From Nocardioides sp. Root140 (GTDB lineage Bacteria > Actinomycetota > Actinomycetes > Propionibacteriales > Nocardioidaceae), in the NCBI RefSeq assembly GCF_001426745.1, contig NZ_LMFI01000003.1, positions 1 to 64,000 on the forward strand: DNA of 64,000 bases, given 5' to 3'. The translations under genes and the position numbers were made by a program. Numbering within the stretch: position 1 is the first letter of the stretch; each line of letters begins with the position of its first letter. The notes beneath the pieces were generated by a model. It saw only the letters and a list, made by a program, of their open reading frames with translations. It was not told where the DNA came from and ran no database searches. Below are positions 43,636-52,628 of this stretch, in pieces.

Positions 43636-43728
43636 CCGCGTGCTCACCCCTCCGATTTCGGCAGCGGAGACGGAAGCAGGGGCCCCGAAGAGTCGTAGAA
43701 TGTTGGTGGTCGAATGGGAGCCAGCATC

Positions 43729-44175
43729 ATGGGCGAACGTCAGCTCACCGTGAGGCGCAAGGTGGCCGCGTCCAGCGACACGGTCTGGGACGTGTGCGCG
43801 GATTTCCCGAACCTGGCGGAGCACTGGGACGGCATCAGGGCCTCCCGAGCAATCGGCGAGCAGACCCGCGGAGTGGGTGCCCGTCGCCAGGTGGACCTGA
43901 AGCCAGTCGGTTCGATGGTCGAGACCGTCACCGTCTGGGAAGAGGGCCAGACCATGGCCACCGCGAACCAGCCCTCGGTCCTCGTGCCGTTCAAGCAGGC
44001 GGAGTCGCGGCTCACCCTCGAACCTCAGGGAGGCGGGACGGCGACCACGTTCGACTACCGGTACGTGCCCCGGGGCGGTCCGCTCGGACGAGTGACCGGC
44101 CCGGTCATCGACAGGATGCTGAACACGACCTTCGAGAGTCTGCTGGACGCCATCGAGGAGTCCGCCGCGCGCTGA
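43729..44175 (+). CDS. SRPBCC-family protein (polyketide cyclase-like)
   Basis: 148 residues from ATG 43729 (GGGAG 10 bases upstream; an in-frame ATG at 43714 overlaps that site). The pattern VRRKVAASSDTVWDVCADFPNLAEHWDGI, SMVETVTVWEEGQ and ATTFDYRYVPRGGPLGRVTGPVIDRML is typical of the START/SRPBCC helix-grip fold that binds hydrophobic ligands. No ligand can be named. Confidence 0.85.
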   Translation: MGERQLTVRRKVAASSDTVWDVCADFPNLAEHWDGIRASRAIGEQTRGVGARRQVDLKPVGSMVETVTVWEEGQTMATANQPSVLVPFKQAESRLTLEPQGGGTATTFDYRYVPRGGPLGRVTGPVIDRMLNTTFESLLDAIEESAAR

Positions 44176-44272
44176 CAGAGCGGGTGCCGGCGCCGCGAGT
44201 GACGGGTCTGCGCCTGACAGTTGAGGCAGATGCCTCACGCGGTGCGAGGGCGTGCCGGCCCACAGTGAATGC

Positions 44273-45019
44273 ATGACAACCACGACACCACGGCAGGCCG
44301 TTGAGGCGCTGCAGGCCGACCCCTCACTTCCCGAGGGTGACGACGAGAGATTCACCGGGTACGGCGTCATGGGGATGCCGTTCGCCAGCGGGCACTACCT
44401 CGCCTTGCGCGACATGGTGGCCAGCTCGGTCGGTCCGGCGTACAGGGCCATCTGGTTCCGCGATCCGGGGGGACGCTGGACCATCCACACGACCGGCCCG
44501 ACCGAGCTGACCTGTCCGCGCTACTTCGGGTCGGTCGCGGCCGGGACCCGCGTGCCGGGCATCGACGTGTCCTGGTCCGACGACCACACGCTCGAGGTGA
44601 CGCTCGGTGACGACCTGACCTGGCGGATCGAGCTGGGCCCGACCTCGGCGACCCGGATGATGACGGGGATGGGTGGGGTGCTTCCCGAGGCGGGCTGGAA
44701 CAGCAACACCGTGCTCGGTGCGATGGGACCGATGGCGCGCACGATGCTGCACACCGGCCGGATCCGACTCCGCGGAGCGACGCCCAACGGGCCCCACTTC
44801 AAGGCCGCGCCGTTGAAGATCTGGCGTGTGGTCGACAGTGCTGCGTCGTACCGCGGCGAGGACCTCGGCGCACCGGCGCCGCTCGACGAGCAGACCCGTC
44901 TGGGTGACTTCTGGCTGCCGCAGCGCGGCGTCTTCTTCGTCGGGCGGGCACGGTTCACACCACCGATCGAGCAGATCGACAGCGGGGCAAGCGCTGCGGG
45001 CGCCAGAATGGGTCAATGA
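44273..45019 (+). CDS. Conserved actinobacterial protein of unknown function
   Basis: 248 residues, soluble, no signal peptide. Beta-rich, with Trp and Gly-rich motifs (FTGYGVMGMPFASGHYLALRDMV, GVLPEAGWNSNTVLGAMGPMAR) and a C-terminal FVGRARFTPP. Coupled by ATGA to the HD-GYP regulator. I know similar sequences only as uncharacterised actinobacterial proteins. Confidence 0.6.
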   Translation: MTTTTPRQAVEALQADPSLPEGDDERFTGYGVMGMPFASGHYLALRDMVASSVGPAYRAIWFRDPGGRWTIHTTGPTELTCPRYFGSVAAGTRVPGIDVSWSDDHTLEVTLGDDLTWRIELGPTSATRMMTGMGGVLPEAGWNSNTVLGAMGPMARTMLHTGRIRLRGATPNGPHFKAAPLKIWRVVDSAASYRGEDLGAPAPLDEQTRLGDFWLPQRGVFFVGRARFTPPIEQIDSGASAAGARMGQ

Positions 45020-46566
45020 CCGCATCGGCGCCGTTGCCCCGCCGGGTCGAGGTGCTCGCCGGCCTGTCGGTGGCGATCGACCTCGGCCTGGGGCAGCCGG
45101 CCGAGCACATGCTGCGCTCGTCGATCATCGCGTGCGGGCTGGCGGATCGCCTCGGCCTCAGCCGCGAGCAGAAGGCAGGCGTCTACTACACGACGCTGCT
45201 GATGTGGATCGGCTGTCACGCGGACTCGCAGGAGTACGCGCGCTGGTTCGGTGACGACATCTCGGTCCGCCGCGACGCCTACCTCGTCGACTGGTCCGGC
45301 CTGCCCTACCTGCGGTTCCTGGTGGGCAACATCGCGCGCGGTGAGCCGCTGAGCCAGCGGGTGCGCGTGATGGCCACGCTGATGCGCGACGCCCGCGGCC
45401 AGCTGGCCACCATGATCCACTCGCACTGCGCCTCCGCGGCAGTCCTGGCCCGACACCTCGGGCTCGGCCCGGACGTCGAGGCGACACTCGCCCACACCTT
45501 CGAGCGGTACGACGGCGGCGGGCTTCCGGCCGGTGTGTCCGGCGATGCCATCCCGATCGAGATGCGGGTTGCCCAGCTGGCCGACGTGGCCGAGGTGCAC
45601 CAACGCATGTACGGCGTCCAGGGTGCGGTCGCGATGGCCAGGAGCCGCCGAGGAGGTCACCTCGACCCGACCGTCGTCGACGCGTTCACCGCGGATCCCG
45701 AGGCGCTCTTCCCGGCGTCCGGCGACGACCCCTGGAACCGGGCGCTCTCGATCGCACCCGACTCCGAGACGCCGCTGGACGCGGCCCGCCTCGACGACCT
45801 GCTGACCGCCATCGGAGACTTCGTCGACCTCAAGTGCCCGTTCACGCTCGGCCACTCCCGCAACGTCGCCGCGCTCGCCGAGGCGGCCGCCGTACAGCTC
45901 GGACTCTCCGTCGACGACACCAACGCCGTACGCCGGGCCGGGCACCTCCACGACGTCGGCCGGATCGGCGTCTCGAACCAGGTCTGGTCGAAGGCGGGGG
46001 ATCTGACCGGTGCCGAGTGGGAGCGGGTGCGCATGCATCCCTACCTCACCGACCGGGTGCTGACCCGCATCCCCGGCCTCGGGCAGGTGGCCGCGATCGC
46101 TCGCGCGCACCACGAGCACCTCGACGGGTCCGGCTACCCGCTCGGTCTGACCGGTGCGGCCCTCGGCCGGCCGGAACGGCTGTTGGCCGCCGCGGTCGCC
46201 TACCAGTCAGCGCTGGAGCCCCGGCCCTACCGCGAGACCCTCGGCCCTGAGGCGGCGGCGACGCGGCTGAAGGAACGGGCGACGCGCGGCGTTCTCGAGG
46301 CCGAGAGCGTCGAGGCGGTCCTGGCCGTGGCCGGGCACGCGTCGAGGAAGGTACGCCGCGACGACGCCCTCACTCCGCGCGAGACCGAGATTCTCGGACT
46401 GGTCGCCCGTGGCCTTGCCAACCGCGACATCGCGAGTCGCCTGGTGCTCAGTGAGAAGACGGTCCGCAACCACGTCGAGCGCACCTACGCCAAGATCGGC
46501 GCCACGAACCGGGTGGGTGCGAGCCTCTACGCGCTCCAGCACGGGCTGGTCGCAGCCGTCGACTGA
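45016..46566 (+). CDS. HD-GYP domain protein fused to a LuxR DNA-binding domain
   Basis: 516 residues. Residues 20-230 contain a divergent HD-type domain (MIHSHCASAAVLARHLGL..FERYDGGGLPAG), residues 260-420 a complete HD-GYP domain (TLGHSRNVAALAEAA, HLHDVGRIGVSNQVW, HHEHLDGSGYPLGL), and residues 445-510 a LuxR helix-turn-helix (LTPRETEILGLVARGLANRDIASRLVLSEKTVRNHV). HD-GYP proteins usually cleave cyclic di-GMP; with a DNA-binding tail this could be a nucleotide-responsive transcription regulator. The first HD domain lacks the clean metal ligands and may be a sensor only. Start overlaps the preceding stop. Confidence 0.88.
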   Translation: MTASAPLPRRVEVLAGLSVAIDLGLGQPAEHMLRSSIIACGLADRLGLSREQKAGVYYTTLLMWIGCHADSQEYARWFGDDISVRRDAYLVDWSGLPYLRFLVGNIARGEPLSQRVRVMATLMRDARGQLATMIHSHCASAAVLARHLGLGPDVEATLAHTFERYDGGGLPAGVSGDAIPIEMRVAQLADVAEVHQRMYGVQGAVAMARSRRGGHLDPTVVDAFTADPEALFPASGDDPWNRALSIAPDSETPLDAARLDDLLTAIGDFVDLKCPFTLGHSRNVAALAEAAAVQLGLSVDDTNAVRRAGHLHDVGRIGVSNQVWSKAGDLTGAEWERVRMHPYLTDRVLTRIPGLGQVAAIARAHHEHLDGSGYPLGLTGAALGRPERLLAAAVAYQSALEPRPYRETLGPEAAATRLKERATRGVLEAESVEAVLAVAGHASRKVRRDDALTPRETEILGLVARGLANRDIASRLVLSEKTVRNHVERTYAKIGATNRVGASLYALQHGLVAAVD

Positions 46567-46604
46567 CGGCTGTGCCAAGGAGCCGCGAGTCGTGGCAGCA
46601 GCGG

Positions 46605-46946
46605 CTAGCCGGACGAGGGGCCGAGAACTCCGGGGTCGACGGGCGTGGCTTGCTCCTTCAGTTCCACGAAGATGACATGCGTCGGTGTGTCGCCGGTGTT
46701 CTCGCCGTGGTGCTCCTGGGCCGGGAGCCAGCCAACGCTGCCAGCCTGCATTTCCACGTCGCGGTGAGAATCACCTGAGGAGAGGCGCCGCCTGAACGAG
46801 GACAGCGTGTACATGACGCTGTCGGGATGTTGGTGCGGAGTCGTGCGGTGTCCTGGTGCGTCGGTGTAGTCCAGGACACGAACCCGGTCGTTCTCGAAGA
46901 CGACCTTGTAGCTCTCGGGATTGCTGACCACAGGATCCAGGCTCAT
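46605..46946 (-). CDS. Cupin-domain protein
   Basis: 113 residues from ATG 46946 (MSLDPVVSNPESYKVVFEN). Cupin pattern: YTDAPGHRTTPHQHPDSVMYTLS with metal-binding His residues, then GSVGWLPAQEHHGENTG. Small stand-alone cupin, function not assignable (DUF4437-like). It points toward the HD-GYP gene and ends 38 bases from it. Confidence 0.75.
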   Translation of the reverse strand: MSLDPVVSNPESYKVVFENDRVRVLDYTDAPGHRTTPHQHPDSVMYTLSSFRRRLSSGDSHRDVEMQAGSVGWLPAQEHHGENTGDTPTHVIFVELKEQATPVDPGVLGPSSG

Positions 46947-47244
46947 GGTCAGAGCGTGGCAGGCACTCGTCGCGTGGAGCCGTCGCTTCACCGAAGATCA
47001 TCGGAATTGGGCTCGTCCACCACGGCGTCATGGGCCATCTGGTTCCGCGGCCCGGTGAGTGGCTCCGCCGGTGCGTCGGTCAGCCAAGCCCTGTGGCTGT
47101 CGGTGGTGACGGCAATGATGCGGTCACGCCGGAGTCGAGGCCCGACGAGCTGGCGGACGGGTGGAGATCAGCGGCAGGCATTGGGGCCGCCCGAGTCGAT
47201 GGTTGCTCAACATAGCCTTGCATCTATATCGATTGGAAACTATC
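46947..47244. other. Intergenic region before the toxin-antitoxin pair
   Basis: 298 bases. Its right end (47205-47244) is AT-rich (CATCTATATCGATTGGAAAC), as expected for the promoter and operator of the following toxin-antitoxin operon. I see no gene in the rest. Confidence 0.45.
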
Positions 47245-47604
47245 ATGACCATGTTCTGGGAGGTTCGTCTCCGGAATGAGGTCGAGTCGTGGCTTCTCGG
47301 ACTGGACGATGAGAGCTATGTCCTGGTCGCTGCGGCGATCACCCGACTGGAGGCGGCAGGTCCGACGCTCGGCAGGCCGACGGCCGACCGGGTCAAGGGC
47401 TCCAGACACCACAACATGAAAGAGCTGAGGCCAGGATCTGCTGGGCGCAGCGCGATTCGGATCTTGTTCGCCTTCGACCCGAACCGTCGGGCGATCCTGC
47501 TGGTTGCGGGAGACAAGGCTGGCCAGTGGGGGCAGTGGTACGACACCAACATCCCGATTGCGGACGACAGATTCGACGAATGGCTCGACAGTGAGGAGGA
47601 GTGA
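47245..47604 (+). CDS. RelE/HigB-type toxin of a toxin-antitoxin pair
   Basis: 119 residues, ATG 47245. The fold pattern of phage-derived Gp49/HigB-like toxins is visible: TMFWEVRLRNEVESWLLGLDDESY at the start, HHNMKELRPGSAGRSAIRILFAFDPNRRAILLVAGDKAG in the middle. These toxins cleave mRNA at the ribosome. The toxin gene comes first and is followed within a base by the HTH antitoxin gene, the HigBA order. Confidence 0.88.
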   Translation: MTMFWEVRLRNEVESWLLGLDDESYVLVAAAITRLEAAGPTLGRPTADRVKGSRHHNMKELRPGSAGRSAIRILFAFDPNRRAILLVAGDKAGQWGQWYDTNIPIADDRFDEWLDSEEE

Positions 47605-47605
47605 C

Positions 47606-47932
47606 GTGAGCAAGCCGAAGACGACCAGCTGGCGCGAGGCGCGCGCCAAGCGACCGGTCCACGACGATGCTGTGGCAAACCATGTCGCTCGCATGGCAGC
47701 GGAAGAGCGCGCCTACCGGCTCCGAGAGATTCGTGAGGAACAGGGCGTCACACAGAAGGAACTGGCTGAGCGCATGGCGATCACCCAGCCGACGATCTCC
47801 GCGCTCGAGTCTGGTGCCCTGGACCGCTCGGGAATCGCGACGATCAAGGCCTACGTGGAGGCTCTCGGCGGAGACATCGAGGTCACCGCAACCTTTGGCG
47901 ATCGACGTTTCGTCGTCTCTTCCGGCAAGTAG
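47606..47932 (+). CDS. XRE-family antitoxin of the toxin-antitoxin pair
   Basis: 108 residues, GTG start one base after the toxin stop. An XRE helix-turn-helix (RLREIREEQGVTQKELAERMAITQPTISALESG, about 43-75) is followed by a short C-terminal segment (GDIEVTATFGDRRFVVSSGK). Neutralises the preceding RelE-like toxin and probably represses the joint promoter. Confidence 0.88.
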   Translation: MSKPKTTSWREARAKRPVHDDAVANHVARMAAEERAYRLREIREEQGVTQKELAERMAITQPTISALESGALDRSGIATIKAYVEALGGDIEVTATFGDRRFVVSSGK

Positions 47933-47968
47933 CGGCGTGCCGGTTTGACCACATGACGGACCCGAGCC

Positions 47969-48436
47969 TCAGGCGTTGCGCTCCAGGACTTGCTCCAGCA
48001 GGGCACGCGTGGCGGCGTACGACCCCGGCTGTTCGCTCTCGCGTGGACCGGCGACGTTGAGGGTCAGCCCGAGGGCGAGACCCTCGAGCCAGGCGGTGAC
48101 GGCGTCGGTGTCTCCGGCCGTGACCAGGCAGGGCCGGCCGAGCTCTTCAGCGAGGGCGAGCGTCAGGTCGGTGCCGGGGGAGCGCACGGCTTCGCGCACG
48201 ACCAGGGTGGCGTCGCTGCCGCGGACGTTCAGCCGCGTCCGGACCGCGGGGTCGCCGCTCGGGGCTTCGCGCAGGGCGGGATAGTCGGCCAGCAGGCCCG
48301 GTGGCGCCGGGTGGTCCTCGGCCAGGCCACCGGCCGGGCACCACCCGCCGTACGGGATGCCGGCGTGGAGTGCGGCGTCGAGCGCAGCCCGGTCGGCACC
48401 GGTTTGTCCGCCCGACACGATCCGCGCGATGTGCAT
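47969..48436 (-). CDS. YpsA-like putative molybdenum-carrier/SLOG protein
   Basis: 155 residues, ATG 48436. The N-terminal loop ARIVSGGQTGADRAALDAAL is characteristic of the cpYpsA/SLOG group, formerly called putative molybdenum carrier. Other matching features: GWCPAGGLAEDHP and VRGSDATLVV. SLOG proteins bind nucleotide-derived ligands, and members associate with defence and nucleotide signalling, but this gene is isolated between a toxin-antitoxin pair and the sucrase-like gene. Confidence 0.8.
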   Translation of the reverse strand: MHIARIVSGGQTGADRAALDAALHAGIPYGGWCPAGGLAEDHPAPPGLLADYPALREAPSGDPAVRTRLNVRGSDATLVVREAVRSPGTDLTLALAEELGRPCLVTAGDTDAVTAWLEGLALGLTLNVAGPRESEQPGSYAATRALLEQVLERNA

Positions 48437-48461
48437 GACTACTTCCACACCTGGCGGCGCC

Positions 48462-49370
48462 TCACCACGTCCGGGTGACCGTGAGCAACTCGTACTGCGG
48501 GATCGGGTTGTCCCGGGCGGCACGGCAGGTCAGTTGGAGGGGGTCGTCGCCGGGCGACGTACGGACCTGGACCGTCCACTGGCCGCCGCCGACGGTGAAC
48601 ACGGCGTCGGTGACGTCGTCGTCCACCCGGCGTGACACCAGCCGTACGGCATCGTCACGGGTCTCGCCGAGCTGTCGACGCAGGGCGATCTCTGCGAACT
48701 GCACGGGCATCGCGTACGACGAGCGCCCGCGCAGGTGGTCGAGATCGAGCTGCCCGGCGGCGTGACCGTCGGCGATCGCCAACGCCGAGACGGGTTCCAC
48801 GCGGCCGTAGTACAGGCCGTCGGGGAGCACGAGCAGGTTGCCGGCGAACCGGTCGCCACCGATGTGGGAGACCTCCCACGTGGCCTCAGGGTGAGCGGCG
48901 GCCAGTGCCCTGACCACCGGGCGACCGCGTTCGGCGCAGCAGGCGTCGTGGCGGCCATGCGTGCACACGCACAGCAACGTTCCGTCGTACGCCGTGAGGC
49001 CGGGGGAGCGTCCGGCTCCCAGCGCCGCCAGGTCGAGCTCGAGCAGGTCGTGGGGATCGGACAGCACCGTGGTCTCCACCCAGGGTCGCGACGGGTGCGC
49101 GAAGGTGGCGAACACCCGCTTCCCCTCCGCGTGCGTGCCGCGGTCGGGTCGCCGTACCAGGAGCGGCCTGACGCGGGCGGTCCTGGCCGACCGCAGCACG
49201 GCATCGCCCAGTCCGTCGGGCAGCCGGGCGTCGCGCAGGGCGTCGACCCCCCACGGCCCGGCGTGCTCGATCAAGAGGAACGATCGCACCGTCGACGCGG
49301 TGCCCGCGGCCGACTCGTTGCGGAGACCACTGGCGACCGAGCAGCGGAACGCGGGGTCGCGTGCGGTCAC
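48462..49370 (-). CDS. Sucrase/ferredoxin-like protein
   Basis: 302 residues, GTG at 49370 sharing GTGA with the stop of the JmjC gene. Motif LLCVCTHGRHDACCAERGRPVVRAL carries the Cys cluster of the thioredoxin-like [2Fe-2S] sucrase/ferredoxin-like family (Aim32/Suc-Fer-like); SHIGGDRFAGNLLVLPDGLYYGR is the second family motif. Coupling to the JmjC gene suggests joint work, perhaps electron supply. Confidence 0.88.
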   Translation of the reverse strand: MTARDPAFRCSVASGLRNESAAGTASTVRSFLLIEHAGPWGVDALRDARLPDGLGDAVLRSARTARVRPLLVRRPDRGTHAEGKRVFATFAHPSRPWVETTVLSDPHDLLELDLAALGAGRSPGLTAYDGTLLCVCTHGRHDACCAERGRPVVRALAAAHPEATWEVSHIGGDRFAGNLLVLPDGLYYGRVEPVSALAIADGHAAGQLDLDHLRGRSSYAMPVQFAEIALRRQLGETRDDAVRLVSRRVDDDVTDAVFTVGGGQWTVQVRTSPGDDPLQLTCRAARDNPIPQYELLTVTRTW

Positions 49371-50497
49371 GGGGCGACCTCGAGCAGACCTTCCCGCACG
49401 AGGCGACGGCAGAGCACGAGCCGGCTCTGCGGATCGAGCTGCTCGGCCAGGTCGCCGGGGCTCAACTCGGGGTGGGCGCGCACCTCCTCCAGCGCCGGGC
49501 GCAGCCATCCGGGCACGTCCAACGATCGGTCTCCGAGCAGTACGTCGATCCGGTCGCCGCGCGCAAGCAGGACGCAGGGGTGTCCGGGACGACGCCGCAG
49601 ACGGGTGTGGTCGTCGATCGTGTCGGCGGCGAGCACGTCGTGCAGGCCACCCGCGAGCCGAGGGCTGCGATCGGTCAGGAAGCGACGGACCTCGGCCTCG
49701 ACTGCCGCCGCGGCGTCGAGGTCACGGATCTGCGCGGCCACCGCCTCCAGTCGATCCGCGAGACCCCCGGCCAGCTTGCCGGGGTCGTTGAGGTAGCCGG
49801 CCGGCAGGTGCGCGTCGGGTACGCCGTCCGCCAGGTCGGCCAGGCTGCGCTGCACGAGGCCGCGCCAGGTGAGTTGATTGATGCCCACGGTGACGTGCAG
49901 TGAGACGACCTCCTGCGCCCGAGCGGCATGCGGGGTGCCCGTCGGTAGGTACATCGACGCCCCGGGCTCGAGCTTCACGTCCTGGATGCCGTCGGAGTCG
50001 TGGACCTCCCACTGCTTGGAGCCCGCGGTCTGGAACACGAACACGTCGTGGGAGTCGGAGTGCACCGCGAAGCCCTGGGCCCCGGGCGGGGTCAGGTAGG
50101 CGTTGGCCTGGCACGGGTGACCCAGCTCGAGCTCGAGCTCGGCGACGAGCCGGGTGATCGGCGGCCAGTAGCGGTGCAGCCCCTGGAAGACGATCGTCGC
50201 GCCGCCGGCGAACAGGGCGAGCGCCTTGCGCGAGTCCACGAGTCCGGTCAGTGGCTTGCCGGCGAGCGTGGCACCGCGCGTGTAGGAGGACTCGGGCAGT
50301 ACGGTGCCGTCCTTGGCGAGCCGGATGGACGGGGTGCGGATCGCCGACGACGTCAGCAGGGTGTCCGCGTCGTCGAGGGAGAGCAGATCGACCAGCTCGT
50401 CGGGGTCGGCGTGGTGCAGGTGCACGCGTGACGCCCAGACCTTCTCGACGAAGGTCTGGGCGTCACCGCTGAGCAGGTCGAGCGCGGAACCGGGCAC
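49367..50497 (-). CDS. JmjC/cupin-4 type 2-oxoglutarate oxygenase
   Basis: 376 residues, GTG 50497. The JmjC/RoxA-like pattern is present: ANAYLTPPGAQGFAVHSDSHDVFVFQTAGSKQWEVHD with the iron-binding HxD (HSDSHD), and YLPTGTPHAARAQ holding the distal His. A C-terminal winged-helix-like part follows (after about 230). Bacterial relatives hydroxylate ribosomal proteins, but some act on peptides. The gene follows a short acidic repeat peptide by 2 bases. Confidence 0.87.
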   Translation of the reverse strand: MPGSALDLLSGDAQTFVEKVWASRVHLHHADPDELVDLLSLDDADTLLTSSAIRTPSIRLAKDGTVLPESSYTRGATLAGKPLTGLVDSRKALALFAGGATIVFQGLHRYWPPITRLVAELELELGHPCQANAYLTPPGAQGFAVHSDSHDVFVFQTAGSKQWEVHDSDGIQDVKLEPGASMYLPTGTPHAARAQEVVSLHVTVGINQLTWRGLVQRSLADLADGVPDAHLPAGYLNDPGKLAGGLADRLEAVAAQIRDLDAAAAVEAEVRRFLTDRSPRLAGGLHDVLAADTIDDHTRLRRRPGHPCVLLARGDRIDVLLGDRSLDVPGWLRPALEEVRAHPELSPGDLAEQLDPQSRLVLCRRLVREGLLEVAP

Positions 50498-50499
50498 GG

Positions 50500-50706
50500 T
50501 CAGGACGCGTCACCATCGGTGGTGTCCGTGGCATCGCCATCGGTGCCGTCGCTGTCGGTGCCGTCGGAGTCGGTGGTGTCACCGTCGGTGGTGTCCGTGG
50601 CGTCGCCATCGGTGCCGTCGGCGTCTCCGCCGGGCACGGGACCGTCACCTGCCGGGGCGGTGGTCATGTCGTCGTCGGTCAGCGGCTCTTCGGGGGTGTT
50701 GGTCAT
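50500..50706 (-). CDS. Short acidic Asp/Thr/Gly-repeat peptide
   Basis: 68 residues from ATG 50706 (MTNTPEEPLTDDD). The C-terminal 40 residues are built from repeats of DGDATDTTDG and DGTDSDGTDG. It is preceded by AGGAAGC, separated by 2 bases from the downstream JmjC gene, and no other function is evident. It could be a substrate peptide, a linker-like chaperone or a calcium-binding peptide. It is a plausible gene because of the coupling and ribosome binding site, but the low complexity reduces confidence. Confidence 0.6.
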   Translation of the reverse strand: MTNTPEEPLTDDDMTTAPAGDGPVPGGDADGTDGDATDTTDGDTTDSDGTDSDGTDGDATDTTDGDAS

Positions 50707-50852
50707 GCTTCCTCCAGTGTGTGCGGTGGCCGGCCGCCCGCGACGGACGGCGCTCTCACTGATGGCAGTACCCGTTGTGGTCGTGCGCATTCCGATCGGT
50801 CACCGTTCGGGCTTCTCGGCGGGCGCGGGTCGCGGAGTGCGAAAGTGTGCCC

Positions 50853-52508
50853 ATGACCCGGATCTCGCTCTCGCGGCAGCCCGACGAGCGGGTGCTCGTG
50901 GTCGAGGGTGCGGAGGAGCGGGTGATCTCGGCGGCCGATGTGGCGGTGTACGTGCGTGAGCGTGAGGTCGACCGGCCCCGTTGGGTGTGGGACGACACGG
51001 CCCGGTGGTACCCGCCGCTGCTGGCCGCTGGCGTGCGGGTCGAGCGCTGCCACGACCTGAGGCTCGGCCACAACCTGCTCCGACGGGCGCCCGCGATCGA
51101 CGCGGCCCTGCTGGTGGGGCCGCAGTCAAAGCACTGGGACCGGCTCGGGCCCAGCGTGGCATCCGATCCGGGGCTGTTCTCGATCGACGACGACGCCGAG
51201 CACCTGCGCGCCGACCTGGAGGACGCACGTCAGCTGGCAGCCGTCACGTCGTCGACCGATCCCGCCCGGCTGGGCCTGCTGCTGGCGGCGGAGTCGGCCG
51301 GGGCCCTCGTCGCCGCGGAGATGACGTACGCCGGGGTGCCGTGGCGTACCGACGTCCACCATCGTCTGCTCAGCGACCTGCTCGGTGCGCGGCCGCCGTT
51401 GGGCTCCCGGCCGCAGGGACTCGAGGCGTTGGCAGACCAGATCCGAGGTGCACTGAACGCACCGGGGCTCAACCCGGACTCACATCCCGAACTTCTCGCC
51501 GCACTGCGGCGGGCCGAGCTGGAGGTCCCCGACACCCGGGCCTCGACGCTGCGCCAGCTCGATCACCCGGCCGTCGAACCGCTGCTGCGCTACAAGCAGC
51601 TGGCGCACCTGTTCCAGACCAACGGCTGGGCCTGGAGCGACGAGTGGGTACGTGGCGGGAGGTTCAGGCCGTCGTACCAACCGGCGGGCTCCGCCACCGG
51701 CCGGTGGTCCTCCAACGGGGGAGGAGCACTGTCGTTCCCGGCGCAGGTCCGGCACGCCGTGGTGGCCGACGAGGGCTGGACCCTCGTGGTCGCCGACGTG
51801 GCGCAGCTCGAGCCCCGGGTGCTGGCCGGGATGAGTGGCGACCGCGCCCTGGCCAGGTCGGCGAGGGGCGCCGACCTCTACCAGGGGATGGTCGACGACG
51901 GTGCTGTCGCCACCCGCAACGACGCCAAGCTGGGCCTGCTCGGCGCGATGTACGGCGCCACGAGCGGCGAGAGCGGACGCATGGTCGCGGGCCTCACCCG
52001 GCGCTACCCGGCTGCGTTCGGTCTGGTCGAGGAGGCTGCGCGTGCGGGTGAGCGAGGTGAGGCGGTGCGCACCCTGCTGGGACGCGGGTCCCCGACGCTG
52101 GGGGAGTCGTGGGCGCGCGACCCGGAGGGCCCGCCGGTCGACCCCGAGGTGCAGTCGCGTCATCGCCGTACCTTCGGGCGCTTCACGCGCAACTTCGTGG
52201 TGCAGGGCACCGGTGCGGAGTGGGCGGCTTGCTGGATCGCGGACCTGCGCAACCGGCTCTGGCACATGGGTGGCGACGGGCCCTTCATGGCGCGCCCGCA
52301 CCTGGTCTTCTTCCTCCACGACGAGGTCGTCGTGCACACCCCGCTCGCCCTGGCCGACGACGTCGCAGCGCAGGCCACCGAGGCGGCCGCGACTGCCTCC
52401 GGCCTGCTGTTCCGCACCCTGGGCATCGACTTCCCGCTCACCATCTCGACCGTGCGGTCGTACGCCGACGCAGGCAAGCCCGGGGCCGTGGTTGCCCCTG
52501 ACGGGTGA
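50853..52508 (+). CDS. PolA-like bifunctional 3'-5' exonuclease/DNA polymerase
   Basis: 551 residues, ATG 50853. Polymerase motif A VADVAQLEPRVLAGMSGD, motif B RNDAKLGLLGAMYGATSG and motif C FFLHDEVVVHTP are in order. The N-terminal 200 residues form a degenerate exonuclease-like region (VEGAEERVISAADVAVYV...). It belongs to the short actinobacterial branch of family A polymerases, lacking the 5' nuclease domain of PolA. Motif A has Q-L-E-P-R where PolA has QIELR, which fits this family. An N-terminal fragment is repeated at 23749. Confidence 0.92.
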   Translation: MTRISLSRQPDERVLVVEGAEERVISAADVAVYVREREVDRPRWVWDDTARWYPPLLAAGVRVERCHDLRLGHNLLRRAPAIDAALLVGPQSKHWDRLGPSVASDPGLFSIDDDAEHLRADLEDARQLAAVTSSTDPARLGLLLAAESAGALVAAEMTYAGVPWRTDVHHRLLSDLLGARPPLGSRPQGLEALADQIRGALNAPGLNPDSHPELLAALRRAELEVPDTRASTLRQLDHPAVEPLLRYKQLAHLFQTNGWAWSDEWVRGGRFRPSYQPAGSATGRWSSNGGGALSFPAQVRHAVVADEGWTLVVADVAQLEPRVLAGMSGDRALARSARGADLYQGMVDDGAVATRNDAKLGLLGAMYGATSGESGRMVAGLTRRYPAAFGLVEEAARAGERGEAVRTLLGRGSPTLGESWARDPEGPPVDPEVQSRHRRTFGRFTRNFVVQGTGAEWAACWIADLRNRLWHMGGDGPFMARPHLVFFLHDEVVVHTPLALADDVAAQATEAAATASGLLFRTLGIDFPLTISTVRSYADAGKPGAVVAPDG

Positions 52509-52628
52509 TGTCCCACGTCGAAAGGTCAGGCAGTGGCCGGAATGGAGAAGAGCTGTGTGGGTACCGAGGGATCGCGGCCGCCGGCCCGCCGGGGACTCGG
52601 CCCCGGACCTCGTGAACGGAGTCTCATC

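Noticed and set aside
52533..52628. N-terminal extension of the short membrane peptide
   Set aside because: The added 32 residues are Arg/Pro/Gly-rich without structure, and a better ribosome binding site lies before GTG 52629.
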